Shown here one piece after another: positions 36,482 to 48,436 of a stretch of 64,000 nucleotides of DNA. The stretch comes from Poronia punctata. Taxonomy: Eukaryota > Ascomycota > Sordariomycetes > Xylariales > Xylariaceae. Numbering within the stretch: position 1 is the first letter of the stretch; each line of letters starts with the position of its first letter. Under the pieces are notes generated by a model that searched no databases, had not been told where the DNA came from, and saw only the letters and a list, made by a program, of their open reading frames with translations. The position numbers and the translations under genes are program-made. The stretch is from NCBI GenBank assembly GCA_022579005.1, contig MU401534.1, positions 1 to 64,000 on the forward strand, in the 5' to 3' direction.

Positions 36482-36544
<63 letters not shown>
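36482..36544. repeat. (CT)n microsatellite, about 31 units
   Basis: An uninterrupted CT dinucleotide array of about 63 nt. It lies roughly 220 bp upstream of a small open frame that could encode a membrane protein. Confidence 0.92.
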
Positions 36545-36550
<6 letters not shown>

Positions 36551-36762
36551 TAGGTAACTTACCCCAAGATTCAAGAATGATACTAACACCAACATTTCAC
36601 CAGCACAACCAACCAGCACAACCAACCAGCACAACCAACCTAACAAACAAACAAATATCCCGAGGGGAAAAAAAAGAGTCGTACCTCTACCCAAGCTCAC
36701 CACCTAACCTAACGCCATCCCCTACCTACCAAAAAAAAGAGAAAGAAGTAGGGGGGGAAAAA

Positions 36763-36948
36763 ATGATAAGCCAAGTAACAAGAAAAATCCTGAGCTTCTT
36801 ACTGGGAGGCTCGATAGCCATTGCTTTATCCGGGATATTCTACCTATGCTGGTACTGGGGTTTGAGGGATCGAGAGTGGTACCGGCGCTATCGGAGAGGA
36901 ACAGACGGTCCGGGATATGATGGTCTGGGACATGATAGTCTGGTGTAA
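36763..36948 (+). CDS. Possible single-pass small membrane protein
   Basis: Open frame of 61 codons beginning MISQVTRK, with one convincing hydrophobic segment at about residues 10-33 (ILSFLLGGSIAIALSGIFYL) followed by a Tyr/Arg-rich basic tail (DREWYRRYRR) and a Gly/Asp end. The ATG sits in an A-rich context (AAAAAATG) typical of fungal starts, and CT-rich plus purine-rich leader sequence lies upstream. No family was recognised. The positive charges after the helix are what a real membrane protein would show, but a frame this short can occur by chance, so it is a candidate only. Confidence 0.4.
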   Translation: MISQVTRKILSFLLGGSIAIALSGIFYLCWYWGLRDREWYRRYRRGTDGPGYDGLGHDSLV

Positions 36949-37658
36949 TGAGGTAGATAGATAGTCAATAAGTCAATACCTACGCACGTTGATATGTGCT
37001 TACAAGGCTACAAATAAATGCGAAATAGCTTCAAATCTTGCAAGGCAGTGAGGTGGGTAGGCACCTATAGGGGGTTATGCTCTGTTCTACCTGGCCTCGA
37101 TGTTCGGCGCTGCACTACGATAGACAAGATATAGACTCTACAGCAGAGAGAGCCAGCACTCACTGCCCTATTCAATAAACACTAGGAAGCAATAAGACAT
37201 TTTTGTCAAAGCTCTAACGCATAACAAGCAGTCCTCAATTCGTCATGTACTATGGTACAGATGCACTCTGGTGCCGTCTCACATTGGAGACGATATTCCC
37301 AACGCTATTAGCAATCGAATCATTCAACCTAGCCGTCTTTGATTACTGGCTTTGGACCATCTCCAGGCCCCTCGGTTTAGAATGATGATTCTCGAGCCTC
37401 CCCAGTGAAACCCCCTATGCTAACATAAAAGCTTCCCGAAATAAAAGACGCATTATTTCCACCGAATCCGCAAGGAACTTTTGTGTAATCACCCATCTTC
37501 CAAGACTTCGCGAATCCGCAATCAGCACATAGTTGTCCACCCCTTTACTGACATCCAAACATCGGCGAAGACGAAGGCGCCATTGCCTCTATCGTATATA
37601 CCTGTTGTATCACAGGCCTCACAATAGCAGGCATTAATCCCATTGGCTTGGGCGGTGT
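36949..37658. other. Intergenic region, 3' flank of clathrin heavy chain
   Basis: No gene or repeat of note. It should hold the 3' untranslated region of the clathrin gene, read from the minus strand. Confidence 0.6.
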
Positions 37659-40600
37659 CTAGAAGCCGAAGCCAGTAGGCTGAGGCGCGAATCCATTCGT
37701 CTGACCATAGGGAGCAGGTGAAATGTTACCCGCACCACCCATACCAGGTCCAGCCGTGATCATGAGGCGATTGCCACCTAGGATGGGAGTCTCATCTTCA
37801 TGTTTCTCTTGGGCAGCTTCTTTCGCCTTTCGAGCCTCGTTGTCGGCCTTGAGTGACGCAAGCTCCTTCGTCTGCTGGCACAACATATTGATCATGTAGG
37901 GCATTGTGAAGTCGTTCAGGCCATGACGCCACGAGATCTCCAGCACGAGGTCCGGCCGGATAAGATCATAGCAAGCGTACAGCATGCCCACATAGCATTC
38001 TCGGCTGCCGATGTCGACAAACTGTGCACACAATTGTTAGTCCACCTAAGCTAGACACGAACAAACAAAGGGGTCAAAATAGAACTTACGTATCGAAGAA
38101 GCTCCTCGACCACTTCTGTCTTGCCGGAAATGGCAGCCGTCTCAATCGCATCCTTGAATAGCTTATCTTGCTTGGACAAAGCAATCGACTTCTCCCATCT
38201 CTTCGTCTTCCGGTAAATGTTAGCGGCGATCTGTCGGAAGAAGACAAGGTCATGCTTCTCCAAGCGCCCTGCGAGATCGACGGCATCGTAGTTGTCGTAG
38301 TTCTCTACCGAGTCGCGGAGCGTCTTGTAGTCCTCCTCCTCAATCAGCAGGTCATTGATGGCATCGTTGACTGTCCGCTTGTTCTGCGGTTGGACATTCA
38401 ACAGGAATGGCTTGATTAGCGGCAGGTTATCCGACTTCTGGAACATCCGGACCACTCTGTTCACGTCGATCCGTGGTGTCAAGCCTTGAAGCAAGTCGGT
38501 GAGGAGAGACGGGTGCTGCTCCAGGTAGAAGTTAAGGGCGCGATAGTAGATCTCGAGGTTAGCGACCTTGACAACAATGTCCTTGAACTGCTGGTGCTCC
38601 CACGAATTCTGCGCCCGTTCCATGACAGCCAGGGCGGCATTGTCAAATTCATCGTAATGATAATAGCAGAACACGAGCTCCGGCCATAGGTTAGCCTCCT
38701 CGCAGGCACGGATAAGCTTGGGCAGGTTCATGCGACTCCAGAAGAGCTTGATGTGCTCCATCAGTCGCTCGGGGTGATACTTGGAGAGAGCAATTCCCAA
38801 CTCGGTGAACATGCCCATATGGGCGCGCTCCAGGCCGAGGCCTTGCTCGAGAAGATCGATGAGCTCGTCAAAGTAACCCTCAGATTCATACTGCTTGACA
38901 AGGCTATGCAGCTGTTCGGCGTCTACAATGAGATTCAAGCCGCAAATCTTGGCAAGTCGGAACTCCTTCTTGGCCACGCAAGCGGAATGAACCTGGTTCC
39001 ACACTTTGATGTTGTTGGCTTTGCGAGCACATTCGACAGCGGCTTGGTAATCCTCCAAGTGAACCAAAGTCGTAGCCAGCTTCGACCAGTTGGAGATGCT
39101 AGTGTAGAATATCTTGGCAGCCTGGTGAAGATCTTCACTGGCGGCCTTATCACCACTCTCCTCGATGTTAGCCACGTTCGTTCCCCGAAGGAAGTCCTCC
39201 AGTTCAGCTAGCTGGTCAAGTCTAGCATAGCAGAAAGCCAGAGCCGTGTCGATCGGAGGCTCACGAAGAGTCTTACGAGCCATGCGGAGATATTTGATGA
39301 GCTCCTCATTCTTGCCGGCATGGGTGGCGACTTCAATGACTTCAACATAGTTGCGCGGGTCACCGGCCTTGATGTACGATTCGATTGCATCTCCCACGCG
39401 TAGTCCGTCAAGCTGGGCTTTGGCAACCTTGCTCCATACCTCTGGCGTGTCGACATCTTCGGCATAGCTGTTGGCGCGGTCGATGCTGACAATATGATCG
39501 ACCAGGACTTCCATTGCCGCAATGTGATTTCCAACCTTCTTGTAGATCTCCAGCGCTTCCTCAAACAGACCGATATCCACGCATAGCTGGGCACACTCGT
39601 CGGGATTGAACGCGTCCAGGCGATGGATGTAGTCCATGACCCGTCCCTTGTCAGCCTTAGCAGCCGTGAGCATGAGCAGATTTTGCAAGCTCGGGTTGTC
39701 CGTGAATGGCGAGGGCTCCAGGATGATCTTCTCCAGAAGTTCAATGAGCTCAATCGGCATATCAGATGCCATGAAGGATGCCACAGCTTCCGAAACCTTG
39801 GCCGGGTCCGTGGACTCGGGAACAGCTGTGGCAATGACCTGATCGACTACCGATCGTCGATGGATATTATTCTCGCTCAACACGAATGTCCAGAGTTCGC
39901 GGTCTGCGCGGTCCAGGAGATAGCGGGCCTGGGCACGATACATCGAGTTCTCGTTGGTGATGTTGACCAGCTCCAAATCATTCTGGCCCTTCTGATACGC
40001 GATGAATGCGAGATTGGGATCACGCTTCTCGCAATACTTGCCGACACTCAGGGTATCGTACTGGTCGTTCTCCTTCAAGAACTTCTCGGGGTTGTTGTTC
40101 GAATCAATGTAGATCTTGGCCAGGGCATTAAAGATGGCTTGTTGCTGGTTGCCGGCCGCCAAGGTAGCCTCGAGGAATGGCAAGAGCAACTTCAACCGAT
40201 TTCTGGATTCCACCTCACGAACAAGGCCGTCGATGGGAATCGAAGCTGCATTGACTGACTTGAGAAGATCCTTGATCACGGTCTCGTCACAGTCGACGTC
40301 AAGGAGCCCACCGACAACCTCGGGGGTTCTGGTCGGATTAACGCGTTGAACATAGACCTCGATCGCCTGAAATCGCTGATTCTGGTAGAGATATAGCACG
40401 AGATCATGGACGAAGTTGTGCTTGTCGCAGACGATGATCAAAGGCAGCATTTCCGTCAACTTGGCTTCTTTCAAGAAATTCTTCACCTTTTCAGGATTGT
40501 AGTAGTTGCTATCCCTGCAGATACGCTCTACTTCGTTGAACTGGCCCATCTTGGTTGCCGCTTCGATATATTTGAAATGAACATCGGCGTCTTGCGACAG

Positions 40601-42918
40601 ATTGACGATGCTGCCGAGATAGTAGAAGAGACCTTCGAATGTGCGATACTTCTCAAACAGATCGATGAGGTTGGTTGCCCCCAAGAGATCGGAGTACTTG
40701 GTAGCCACTTGAACGACAGATTGGAGATTCTGGCGAATGTTGGCCTTCATCATGGCGTCCAAGCAGTCCAGGGACTGCTCGACCGAGAGGCTACCAAAGT
40801 AGTTCACAAACCATTCGGGGTTGAAGTTGGGCTGGCCAGGAATGCTAACCACGACGCGCTTAATATCGGCCGGAGTCTCATACAGTTCCAGGGCCTTCAT
40901 AAGTAGGCCATTTTGCTCACAGAGCTGAGCAATCCGAGATTTATCGAACTGCGTGAACATCTGGTTGCTCAGGATGGCATCCGCTACTTGAGGGGCATTG
41001 ACGAGGTTCATCTCCAGCAGCCTCGTCTGTAGGTGGGCATGCTCAGGGAGGTTGTCCTTAAGGGCGTCAAGGAGGAACGCAGTGGCCTGCTGAACCATGC
41101 CCTGGGATTGGAATACATCGACCACCCGGTCAAGGTCAATCAATGAGCCGCCCTCGTTGTTTGCCAGGGCACTGGCAAACTCCGCTCCCTTCTCCGGATT
41201 CGTACGGACAATGTGCTGCAGTAAAGTAATCCAGTCTGGTTGATAGCCCGTCTGGGAACAGTACGGCAGAATCTTCTCAAACTGGCCGAGCTCCGCGTAC
41301 GAGGCAACGACTTTGTGGGTGACGTTTGCTTTCAGATAGACGCCCAAAGCCAAGTTGATATCATGTGGGCGAATCTGGTCACCAAGTTCTTCAGAGAAAT
41401 CGAGCTTCCCCTCCTTAGCCCACTTCTCGAGAAGATGCTTGCGACCTTGAGACAAAACGGGGATAGCGAGCTCCAACGTCTCCGTCTTGTTCAGCGGGGT
41501 GGTCTTATCGAGAAGCATGCCGAAGTACTGGAGGATGTATGACATTTTCCCAGGCTGAGCCGGCAAATTCTTGAACTTGTTGATCGTTTCCGTTGTTCGC
41601 AGGAACCCGCGAGGTGAATCAGCAGCGATCCTGGCGGCCTTATCATAGTCACCAGAAGCAAAGAACTGATCGAATTGTCGTGCGTAGAGCTGGTCTGCCC
41701 CAGGAAGACCGGCTCGAGACGCCATCTTAATCGCCATGTCCGTGTTGGCGGGATTCTGTAAGAGGTACTCGACCATGTTGGTTTCATCCACCGACACAAA
41801 GAGCACTTGACCCTTGCGGTTGATGCCAACTATGCCAGTGGAATCTCCATCGGGACAGGTGGTGAATATCGTTTCGCTTGAAATACGGTTCATGAAAATG
41901 GCTGCACCAGTCTCGAGATCATACAGATGTATGAAACCATACTTGGTGACCATGTACACAATCCCGTATCTCTGTGAGACTTGTATTGCGACGGGGAAAT
42001 CATTAGTGGCCTCGGGAGGGAAGAAGATATCGACCGCCTTCTTTTGGAAGACAGGGTTACCTTCCTTGTGGTCGATCTCGACGATGTGTAGCTTGCCACC
42101 TGTAGCAGTTCGAACAGCAAATGTGAAGATTTTGGTGTCCTCGGCGGCTCCGTCTAATCTTAAAGTGCCAAATGTAGCAGTGTGTCCCTCTATGGCCTGG
42201 CTGATACCTCGGTCCTTCGAGTACAACTGTAAGCTACCAACTACACGGCCTTGCTGTGACGAAATGCCGACTACCGCCATCCACTTGCCCTCGCTATTAA
42301 CGCGGTAGTTGATGATTTGACAACCCTGATACAATTAGCGCCAATTCCTCGGAATGGACCGCCTTGGAAGGAGACGACGTACATTGAGGTTTGCATTACG
42401 CTTGAAGATCTCAACAGGGGCAGCTTGGGATTCGTTGAATATGTCCCAATGATATACAGAGGTCTCCGTAATCAGGCCCAAGGTCGATTCGCTAATCCAC
42501 TTCCAGAATACGACATCTTCATTCATGGTTGCAGATTTCAGCTTCTGTTTCTTCTCTAGGTCGAATATTTGCAGTGTCCTAGATTGAGCACGCAGGGCGA
42601 TAATCTGACGGGTCCAGTGCATGATGGCACTGTCGGCCTTGATAGGGCGACGAGTGACATTGTTGCCGGCTTTCAGGTCGACTATGACAACATCCGGCTG
42701 GGCGGCTCCTGATTTCTGGTCTCTTATGCAAATATAGTGGTCGGATTCAAGTGTCTGGTTCAGGTCAAATGTTAGCTCGCTGTCGCCGCCGGAAAGAGCG
42801 AGGCGATATGATGGGACGCGGTACTGACGCAGGAATTGAAACCGATGGAGCTGGGCTCGACCCCGATACTGTTGAGCGTCAACAGCTCCTGGAACTTGAT
42901 AGGAAGCGGTTGCGCCAT
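37659..42918 (-). CDS. CHC1: Clathrin heavy chain
   Basis: Structural subunit of clathrin triskelia, coating vesicles at the plasma membrane, trans-Golgi and endosomes. Minus-strand exons are 42829-42918, 42383-42754, 38090-42325 and 37659-38021, coding 1686 residues, full length for the family. The protein starts MAQPLPIKFQELLTLNSIGV and forms the N-terminal beta-propeller over about 330 residues, with EDVVFWKWIS and ETSVYHWD as conserved propeller strands. A long alpha-solenoid of clathrin heavy-chain repeats follows, and a short trimerisation and flexible C-terminus ends in QPTGFGF. The introns are small (74, 57 and 68 nt), two near the 5' end and one near the 3' end, leaving a 4.2-kb central exon. 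It is divergent from the DUF1746 gene across 1.7 kb. Confidence 0.97.
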
Positions 42919-44618
42919 GGCTTAAGACCACATGGGCGACACCCGATGGGAATCTTTTGTGATATTTCGTGTGGACTTCCGAACAACAAGTCAGCAGTTA
43001 TTAAGGCAGCGGCAATGAGGAAACGGCGTTTGGTTCAGGCTGCGAGTTATTTCCCTCGAACACAATGGATTGCGGGACAGCAACTGATGCCGATATGAAG
43101 GGCAAAAAAGGTGCGTACTAGAAGGGAGAAAGCAGTGTATTAGGCGCCGAATTGGCCACAGGGACGTCTGCAGGTCGAAGATTATGTAGGTTCGCAGGAA
43201 AACTGAAGGAGTGACGCGCCACCGTTGACCCCAGAGCTTGTGTACGTAACAAGGGTATGTATGGGTAGGCTACCGGATGAGCGTACTGTACAGTCGAAAA
43301 TGGGTGATGGAAATGGACTGGAAACCGGAAAGGAAGGATTTCTATACGCAGAACGTTTTGAGGCGGAAGGGTGACTGTAGTGCGGTAGACAGGTAAAGTA
43401 GCGATCCCTTTTCTTACAGAACAAGCATTCGGAGCGACCACAATAGAAATAGATTACTTGTTCGCAAAGCAGCAATACAGCTACCACATCAGGTACCTGC
43501 TGGGGTGACGCCAATGGATCCGCACGGACCAATCAATTACGACCCACCTTTGTACCCAAGGGGGGCAAGTACTCTCCTAGCACCCAAACAGCCCCTGATT
43601 TGTCAAACAGAAAACAAGGAAGAGGAAGCAGGCACCTCTGAGTAGGCTGTACGTGAAGTTCAGAGGAAAGGCTGAGAATGGATAATGCCTGCCTAGAAGC
43701 TACATTGAAGTTACCTACCTGACCTTAGCTCCTTTATGGTGCTTTTGCAACGACGAAATGAAAAGCATGACCAGGACAAACAAACAAACAGGAATAGGTA
43801 TTATGTTTGTACACAGCTCCCCGGTCTACGCATAAGATTATCTTGATTGAAGTGTCTGATATAGCTTTTAGATTGTGCTGTTGCAGATTAGAAGTGTTAT
43901 GCGCTGTGACTCGAGTTACTTCAGGTTATCTACTACATACTTGCCACATATCTAATCGTAAGCTAGTTGGCAGATATTGGATGATCCTAGTGGTAGGTTT
44001 TACAGAGTAGGATGAGTTATCTTGGGCTCCTCAGTTGAGTTACGAGTATGTTGCCATTGGTTCAATAGAAGCACATGTGGTACGTAAGGTTAGGTAGGTA
44101 GTCTACAAATAGTCTGGCACTCTGGATTGCAGCAAGTCCTGTCCTTGACACGCAAAGTGCTCATGGATTTTATGCTTCAAGTATTGAACAGGGCATGGGA
44201 GGTAGATGCTGATATGTGTAGAGTAGGTTACCTTACCTACATGTAGGTAACAAGCACGCGGGCAATGCTCCCCGAGGTTGTACGTGTACCTACTGTCTAC
44301 ATGTGCCCGTGAAAGCATATTCGCAAATGACAGTTGGCGACAGATCGTTCCAGCCTGGAGCTTGCCAATATGGACCCACTTTAATACGTAGTCTATCAAC
44401 TTGGAAGTTGCCTACCTAAACCTCTAAAGATCGCTGAGCGTGTGCTAAGAGAAGAGCGTGTTGAAGCTGTTCAACTATCGATACCTACGAGTACGTCTTA
44501 CCACAACTAGAGAAAAGAACTGAAGGTGGCACTAGCTTGTAGCAAGTGAACACCATTCCAGCATGTGAGAACCTGCCACTCTTCACCTTGCGCTAGACTC
44601 TTCGAATGAAGCCGAGCT
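42919..44618. other. 1.7-kb divergent intergenic region
   Basis: No gene is supported; open frames are short and unrecognised. It holds the promoters of clathrin heavy chain and the DUF1746 gene. TAGGTA/ACCTAC motifs are frequent around 44090-44300, and octamer copies lie at 44041 and 44486. Confidence 0.6.
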
Positions 44619-45753
44619 ATGAACAATGATCCCTCCCCGACCTCGCCGGCGGATCCCTCCATTCCCCTCAATCAGCACTATGCGCCCGACAACGATATAC
44701 GGAGAAGCTCAGTGTCTTCTACTTCGGAGCGCGCACAGAATGGCTCTGCCGCCGACCAGGATAACGCATCCCTCTCACAGCCGGCGAAGGAAGGGTTATC
44801 GAAAAAGCTGCAGTTCTTAACTGGTCTTGCCCTCAACTTGGACACACTGGTATACGCCGAGTTATGTACAATATATTACATGGAGTGCGTTGTTCTCTCT
44901 TCTCTGCCTCCCAGCTCGTGCCCGTAACATGTCTTGCGGGGAGATAGGACTGACTAGTCGAGAGTGCAGTTGTTCCTTTTTTCGCTTGTTCATCAGATGG
45001 ATGGCGCAAACTCTTTTCGCCAGTCCCAAGACGGAAGATTCGGTCTTAATAGTTCCCAACTACCATGTTTCCGCCATTGTCGCGCCTAACCTATTGTGCA
45101 TATTTCTGCATTTAATCTCGTCGCCGCCCGAAGCTGGTGAGGCGTTGCGCGGCTACCTACATGGAGGGGTTCTTTTTGATTTCATCGGTCAAAAGCCTCC
45201 ATCGTCGAGATTTACGCTTATTCTACTTGATGTCGTTGTTCTGGCCATACAGTGTTTTATGATCACCGTCAACATAGAGAAGGAGAAAATCCGCAACACG
45301 ATCAAGCCCCCACGGACAAACAGAGCCCCGGGGTTTTCTATTACGGCACCGATTATCAGTCAGGACCACGATGCGGAAGAACGCGGTGTTTTAAGAGATG
45401 CGCCAATAATAGACGACATGAACGAAACTGATGACATCGAGATGAGGCCATTACAGGACCCCGATGATACCAATGTTGGAGAGGACGGCAGGGAAGGAAC
45501 CAGACCGCCTGGGCGGTCGAGCGCTCAACGCAGAGGGCAGTTGGATGATCTCATAGATGTCTTAAGATCAGGGAACGGCGTTCTGGCAAACTTTCACATC
45601 CCTCAATTACTCCGGACGGCCTGGCACAGCAGAGAAACCAGACCGGAAGGTGCAGCTGTTTACGCTTTGCAGAATGTTGGTTATAATGCGACCTTGGCTG
45701 CATTGGCAGCCCGGAGGAGAGCGAGGTTAACGGCCGTACAGCGGCCATCTTGA
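44619..45753 (+). CDS. DUF1746 membrane protein, Dsc4-like
   Basis: Probable subunit of the Golgi/endosomal Dsc E3 ubiquitin ligase, which acts on SREBP and on mislocalised membrane proteins; the fission-yeast Dsc4 subunit carries this domain. Exons are 44619-44884 and 44970-45753 (85-nt intron), 349 residues. The first 60 residues are Ser/Pro/Asn-rich and probably disordered. Hydrophobic stretches lie near LVYAELCTIYYMDCSFFR (about 77-94), SAIVAPNLLCIFLHLI (about 122-138) and FTLILLDVVVLAIQCFMI (about 168-185). The DUF1746 resemblance is in this first half. A long acidic, charged cytosolic region and a C-terminal stretch RRARLTAVQRPS follow. The acceptor was chosen because it gives MDCSFFR and exact phase. 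The link to Dsc4 is recalled, not computed. Confidence 0.72.
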
Positions 45754-45797
45754 CACTGAGGATCATTGTACAAATTTATAGGATATTGTATGATCGA
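45754..45797. other. 44-bp convergent spacer
   Basis: Only 44 bp separate the stop codons of the DUF1746 gene and RCL1, which point toward each other. Their 3' untranslated regions must overlap unless polyadenylation is extremely close to the stops. Confidence 0.8.
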
Positions 45798-47009
45798 CTA
45801 CGCGACCTTTCTACTTACGTTCCCTAGACCCGATCCTTTGACGGCAATAATGATATCCTCTGTCTCATCCTCGTCTATATCTCTTAGACCCCAACTACTA
45901 GCGCCGAATTTCTTCAAATCTCTCGCCAGTTCTATAATCTCTTCCCTGCCTACTATCTCTCTTCCTATCCGCAGCCGGCCGACATCCTCGGCTCCCATAG
46001 CCATCAGCGTCAAAACTGTGGGGGCAGCCGCTCTGCTTACACAACCAGCTTGACTGACGGCTTCCAGGAGTTGATAGGCACACCTCTTTCCGACATCTTC
46101 TGGTACCGTTCCACCTTTCGCTGGGACAACGGAATCCGCCGAAAATAATACCCCAGTGATATTGGATTCGGCGACCAAACTTAGGCCGAAGCCGATGCCC
46201 ATCCGCTTCTTCCCACCCAATTTCGCATCGGCGACCAAGGGCGCCTGGTCATACTGCGATGCGATGTGAATGTCGGCGCAAAACCGATTCAGAACCTCGC
46301 GCGCAGAGTAGATCATGCGCGCATTATTCGAGGCCGACACTCCCGTGGCATATGCGACGCCTCGTATCCGTTTTATCCGCCCGGGATTTCTGTGAAGGTG
46401 TAATGTTTTCGGCAGGCGTACTTGGCTTGCAAATCTGAGCTCGACGATTCCGGCGCCACCACTTCCCCTTTGGCCCGTACATGATCGTTGTAAAACTCGC
46501 AGTTCAATTCGGATGGCTGGTATGCCGAAGAGGTCGTATAAAGGAAGAATGGCGGTGCGGAATGAGTCGACTGAGATGTCGCCCGTCTCAGTGGCGGCAG
46601 TGATGACACCTGGCCCGGAAAAGCGTACGTTCATGTGTGCTTTTGAGAAAGGTGCCAAAAGACATAGTGGTAGAAGGAAATATGTGATGCCTCTCGTGCA
46701 TGTGGCGGGTATGTTGTGCTCGACCATGTCGCCGTCGGCGCCAAAGCCGGCCACAGCACCCGTTATTAGTCCAGGCTGATAGGTTATTGTCGTACCCGTA
46801 TAGGAGATCTGCATAGAGCTGCCATTGGTAACCGCTTCGAGGAGTCGAAGAAACGACACTTCATGGGGGGCGAGACCTGGATTGGTGGGGGAATTCGGTC
46901 GGATCTTAGAGATGTGTACCGGTCGGCCGGTGAGCGTGGATATAACCAGTCGTTGTGTAAAGTTATTGTGGCCTGTCAATTTGACAAACTCCGGTCTTGG
47001 TGTTGTCAT
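45798..47009 (-). CDS. RCL1: Rcl1, RNA 3'-terminal phosphate cyclase-like SSU processome protein
   Basis: Nucleolar protein of the small-subunit processome, a cyclase-fold relative needed for early pre-rRNA cleavage with Bms1. It has a single exon of 403 residues. The RTC/Rcl1 fold is evident from residue 5 onward: FVKLTGHNNFTQRLVISTLT, SPTNPGLAPHEVSFLRLLE, and CTRGITYFLLPLCLLAPFSK. The Rcl1-typical segments KTLHLHRNPGRIKRIRGVAY and GVSASNNARMI are present, and the protein ends VGNVSRKVA-like (GLGNVSRKVA). It is a paralogue of RtcA that lacks cyclase activity in yeast; which residues are missing here was not checked by alignment. ATG at 47009 was preferred over an upstream in-frame GTG. The gene is intronless, unlike most others in the window. 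Confidence 0.93.
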   Translation of the reverse strand: MTTPRPEFVKLTGHNNFTQRLVISTLTGRPVHISKIRPNSPTNPGLAPHEVSFLRLLEAVTNGSSMQISYTGTTITYQPGLITGAVAGFGADGDMVEHNIPATCTRGITYFLLPLCLLAPFSKAHMNVRFSGPGVITAATETGDISVDSFRTAILPLYDLFGIPAIRIELRVLQRSCTGQRGSGGAGIVELRFASQVRLPKTLHLHRNPGRIKRIRGVAYATGVSASNNARMIYSAREVLNRFCADIHIASQYDQAPLVADAKLGGKKRMGIGFGLSLVAESNITGVLFSADSVVPAKGGTVPEDVGKRCAYQLLEAVSQAGCVSRAAAPTVLTLMAMGAEDVGRLRIGREIVGREEIIELARDLKKFGASSWGLRDIDEDETEDIIIAVKGSGLGNVSRKVA

Positions 47010-47544
47010 CCTTCTTGTAGCCCAAGGCGTCACGTAGGCTTCCTCTGGCGCAGTGTGATGAATGTCGATGTGTTTATCCTATCTGCTCCAGCTGGTATCT
47101 GGTCGCAAATAAATTCTGCCAACAAAATTTAGGCGGTAAGCGCTTTGGTCCAGCTCCAAAGATACATGCACTTGCTAGCGTGGGCGGGGTGGGGCCCTGG
47201 AGTGGATCAACAAAATACAGTGTTTTAAATGCTCGCGGTAGTTCCCACTGTATGCCATGCAAGGCACACGTACACGTACTCGTAGATGTTGGGTACGTAC
47301 CTGTCATGACAATCTGGTCACGCCACAAATTGTAGCGTAGGTGGTCAATAGAAGCTTGTGGCTGAACCAATTGAATTGACCTAATGTCAACTGTCATCTA
47401 TGGAAAAGTGTCAAGATCCAATTGCCCCAAACACCATATGCCACTTTAATATACCTAGCTAGCTCCCCGTCTCATGCCAATACCATCTCATCCATCCCAC
47501 GACCGTCTATACTTTCGATTTTGATGCGAGACTAGGTCAACAAG
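47010..47544. promoter_or_regulatory. Divergent spacer RCL1-SEC66
   Basis: 535 bp between the start codons of two genes read away from each other, so promoters of both should lie here. It contains one TACTCGTA at 47277 next to ACGTAC repeats. No TATA box was recognised. Confidence 0.5.
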
Positions 47545-48436
47545 ATGTTTGACATTGACTGGTGGAGCTTAGTGCTCCCTTTCTCCTACATCACCCTGCT
47601 AGGAGGTTCTCTATTCACATTCTCGACCGTTTACAGAAAGCGGAAAGCTTGTAAGTCTTACGCAAGCTACTTGTCTAGGCGCGTGATGGGTATCTTTCAC
47701 ACGGCCATTACTGACACAAGTTTAACCCCGAACAGCTCAAGCCGCCAACTTGGAACCATGGTTTCCGGAACATGTACAACGCGACGTCTACCTGTCGCTC
47801 CTCCACGCCGAAGATGTTCCGAAGACGCTGATCCGGGCCGCGCTCTTGCGCAGGGCCGTCGAAGATATCCGTCGCCTGATGCAAATCCGCCCAGCTAGAC
47901 AACCACTCAACATGCTATTGCAGCGCGGTAGCGTGGGGGAAGATTTAAGTCACAGACTGACGGCGGCGGAGAAGGAGATTGACCTGGAAATCCGTGACGT
48001 TATTAATGAGGTAAATATCGCACAACCCAGGCGGAGCGAGCGATAAGCAGGCCTAGACCGGTGATGATGATGTTTTGCTGACATATGCTGTCTTTGCCAG
48101 GCCAATGCTCTTGTACCGGGCTGGGGAGCGACAATCTTCCAGTCGGCCAATGAGATAACCGCCAACACGGTTCTACGCACTCGCCTAAAGGAAATCGAAA
48201 CCCGCGCTGAGGAGGAGCAGAAGGCGTATCCGAGACAGGCCAAGGCACCAGAGAGCGAGAAGGCAGAGTCGGTCATCAGCAAGGAAGACGCGGCTGAGAG
48301 TAAGGATAGCTCAGTCAAGGGATCTGTCAAAGGATCGGTCAAAGCCATCAGTGATGATGAGGGTGTCCATGTCGAGTTGACCTCCCCGTCTGCCACGCCA
48401 GGCGGTTCCAAGAAGAAGAAGAAGGGCAAGAAATAG
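47545..48436 (+). CDS. SEC66: Sec66 (Sec71), Sec63-complex ER translocation subunit
   Basis: ER membrane protein of the Sec62/Sec63/Sec66/Sec72 complex that supports post-translational protein import. Exons are 47545-47650, 47736-48010 and 48101-48436, coding 238 residues. One transmembrane segment lies near residues 6-29 (WWSLVLPFSYITLLGGSLFT), followed by the basic YRKRK and a cytosolic domain with EPWFPEHVQRDVYLSLL and the conserved VPGWGATIFQSANEI in exon 3. The C-terminus ends in a Lys-rich run (SKKKKKGKK) common in this family. Introns are 85 and 90 nt. Confidence 0.9.

Larger units (their letters stand above)
35032..36762. other. AT-rich, simple-repeat-rich intergenic region
   Basis: No gene is supported. 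It contains a TA run near 35622-35641, TAGGTAAGG-type motifs, a 28-A run, an ACATAC-rich stretch and a long CT array, which are listed separately. One TACTCGTA lies at 36004. Confidence 0.65.

Noticed and set aside
43118..43532. Two overlapping minus-strand open frames upstream of clathrin heavy chain
   Set aside because: Different frames over the same DNA, neither with a known motif; most likely 5' flanking sequence of the clathrin gene.
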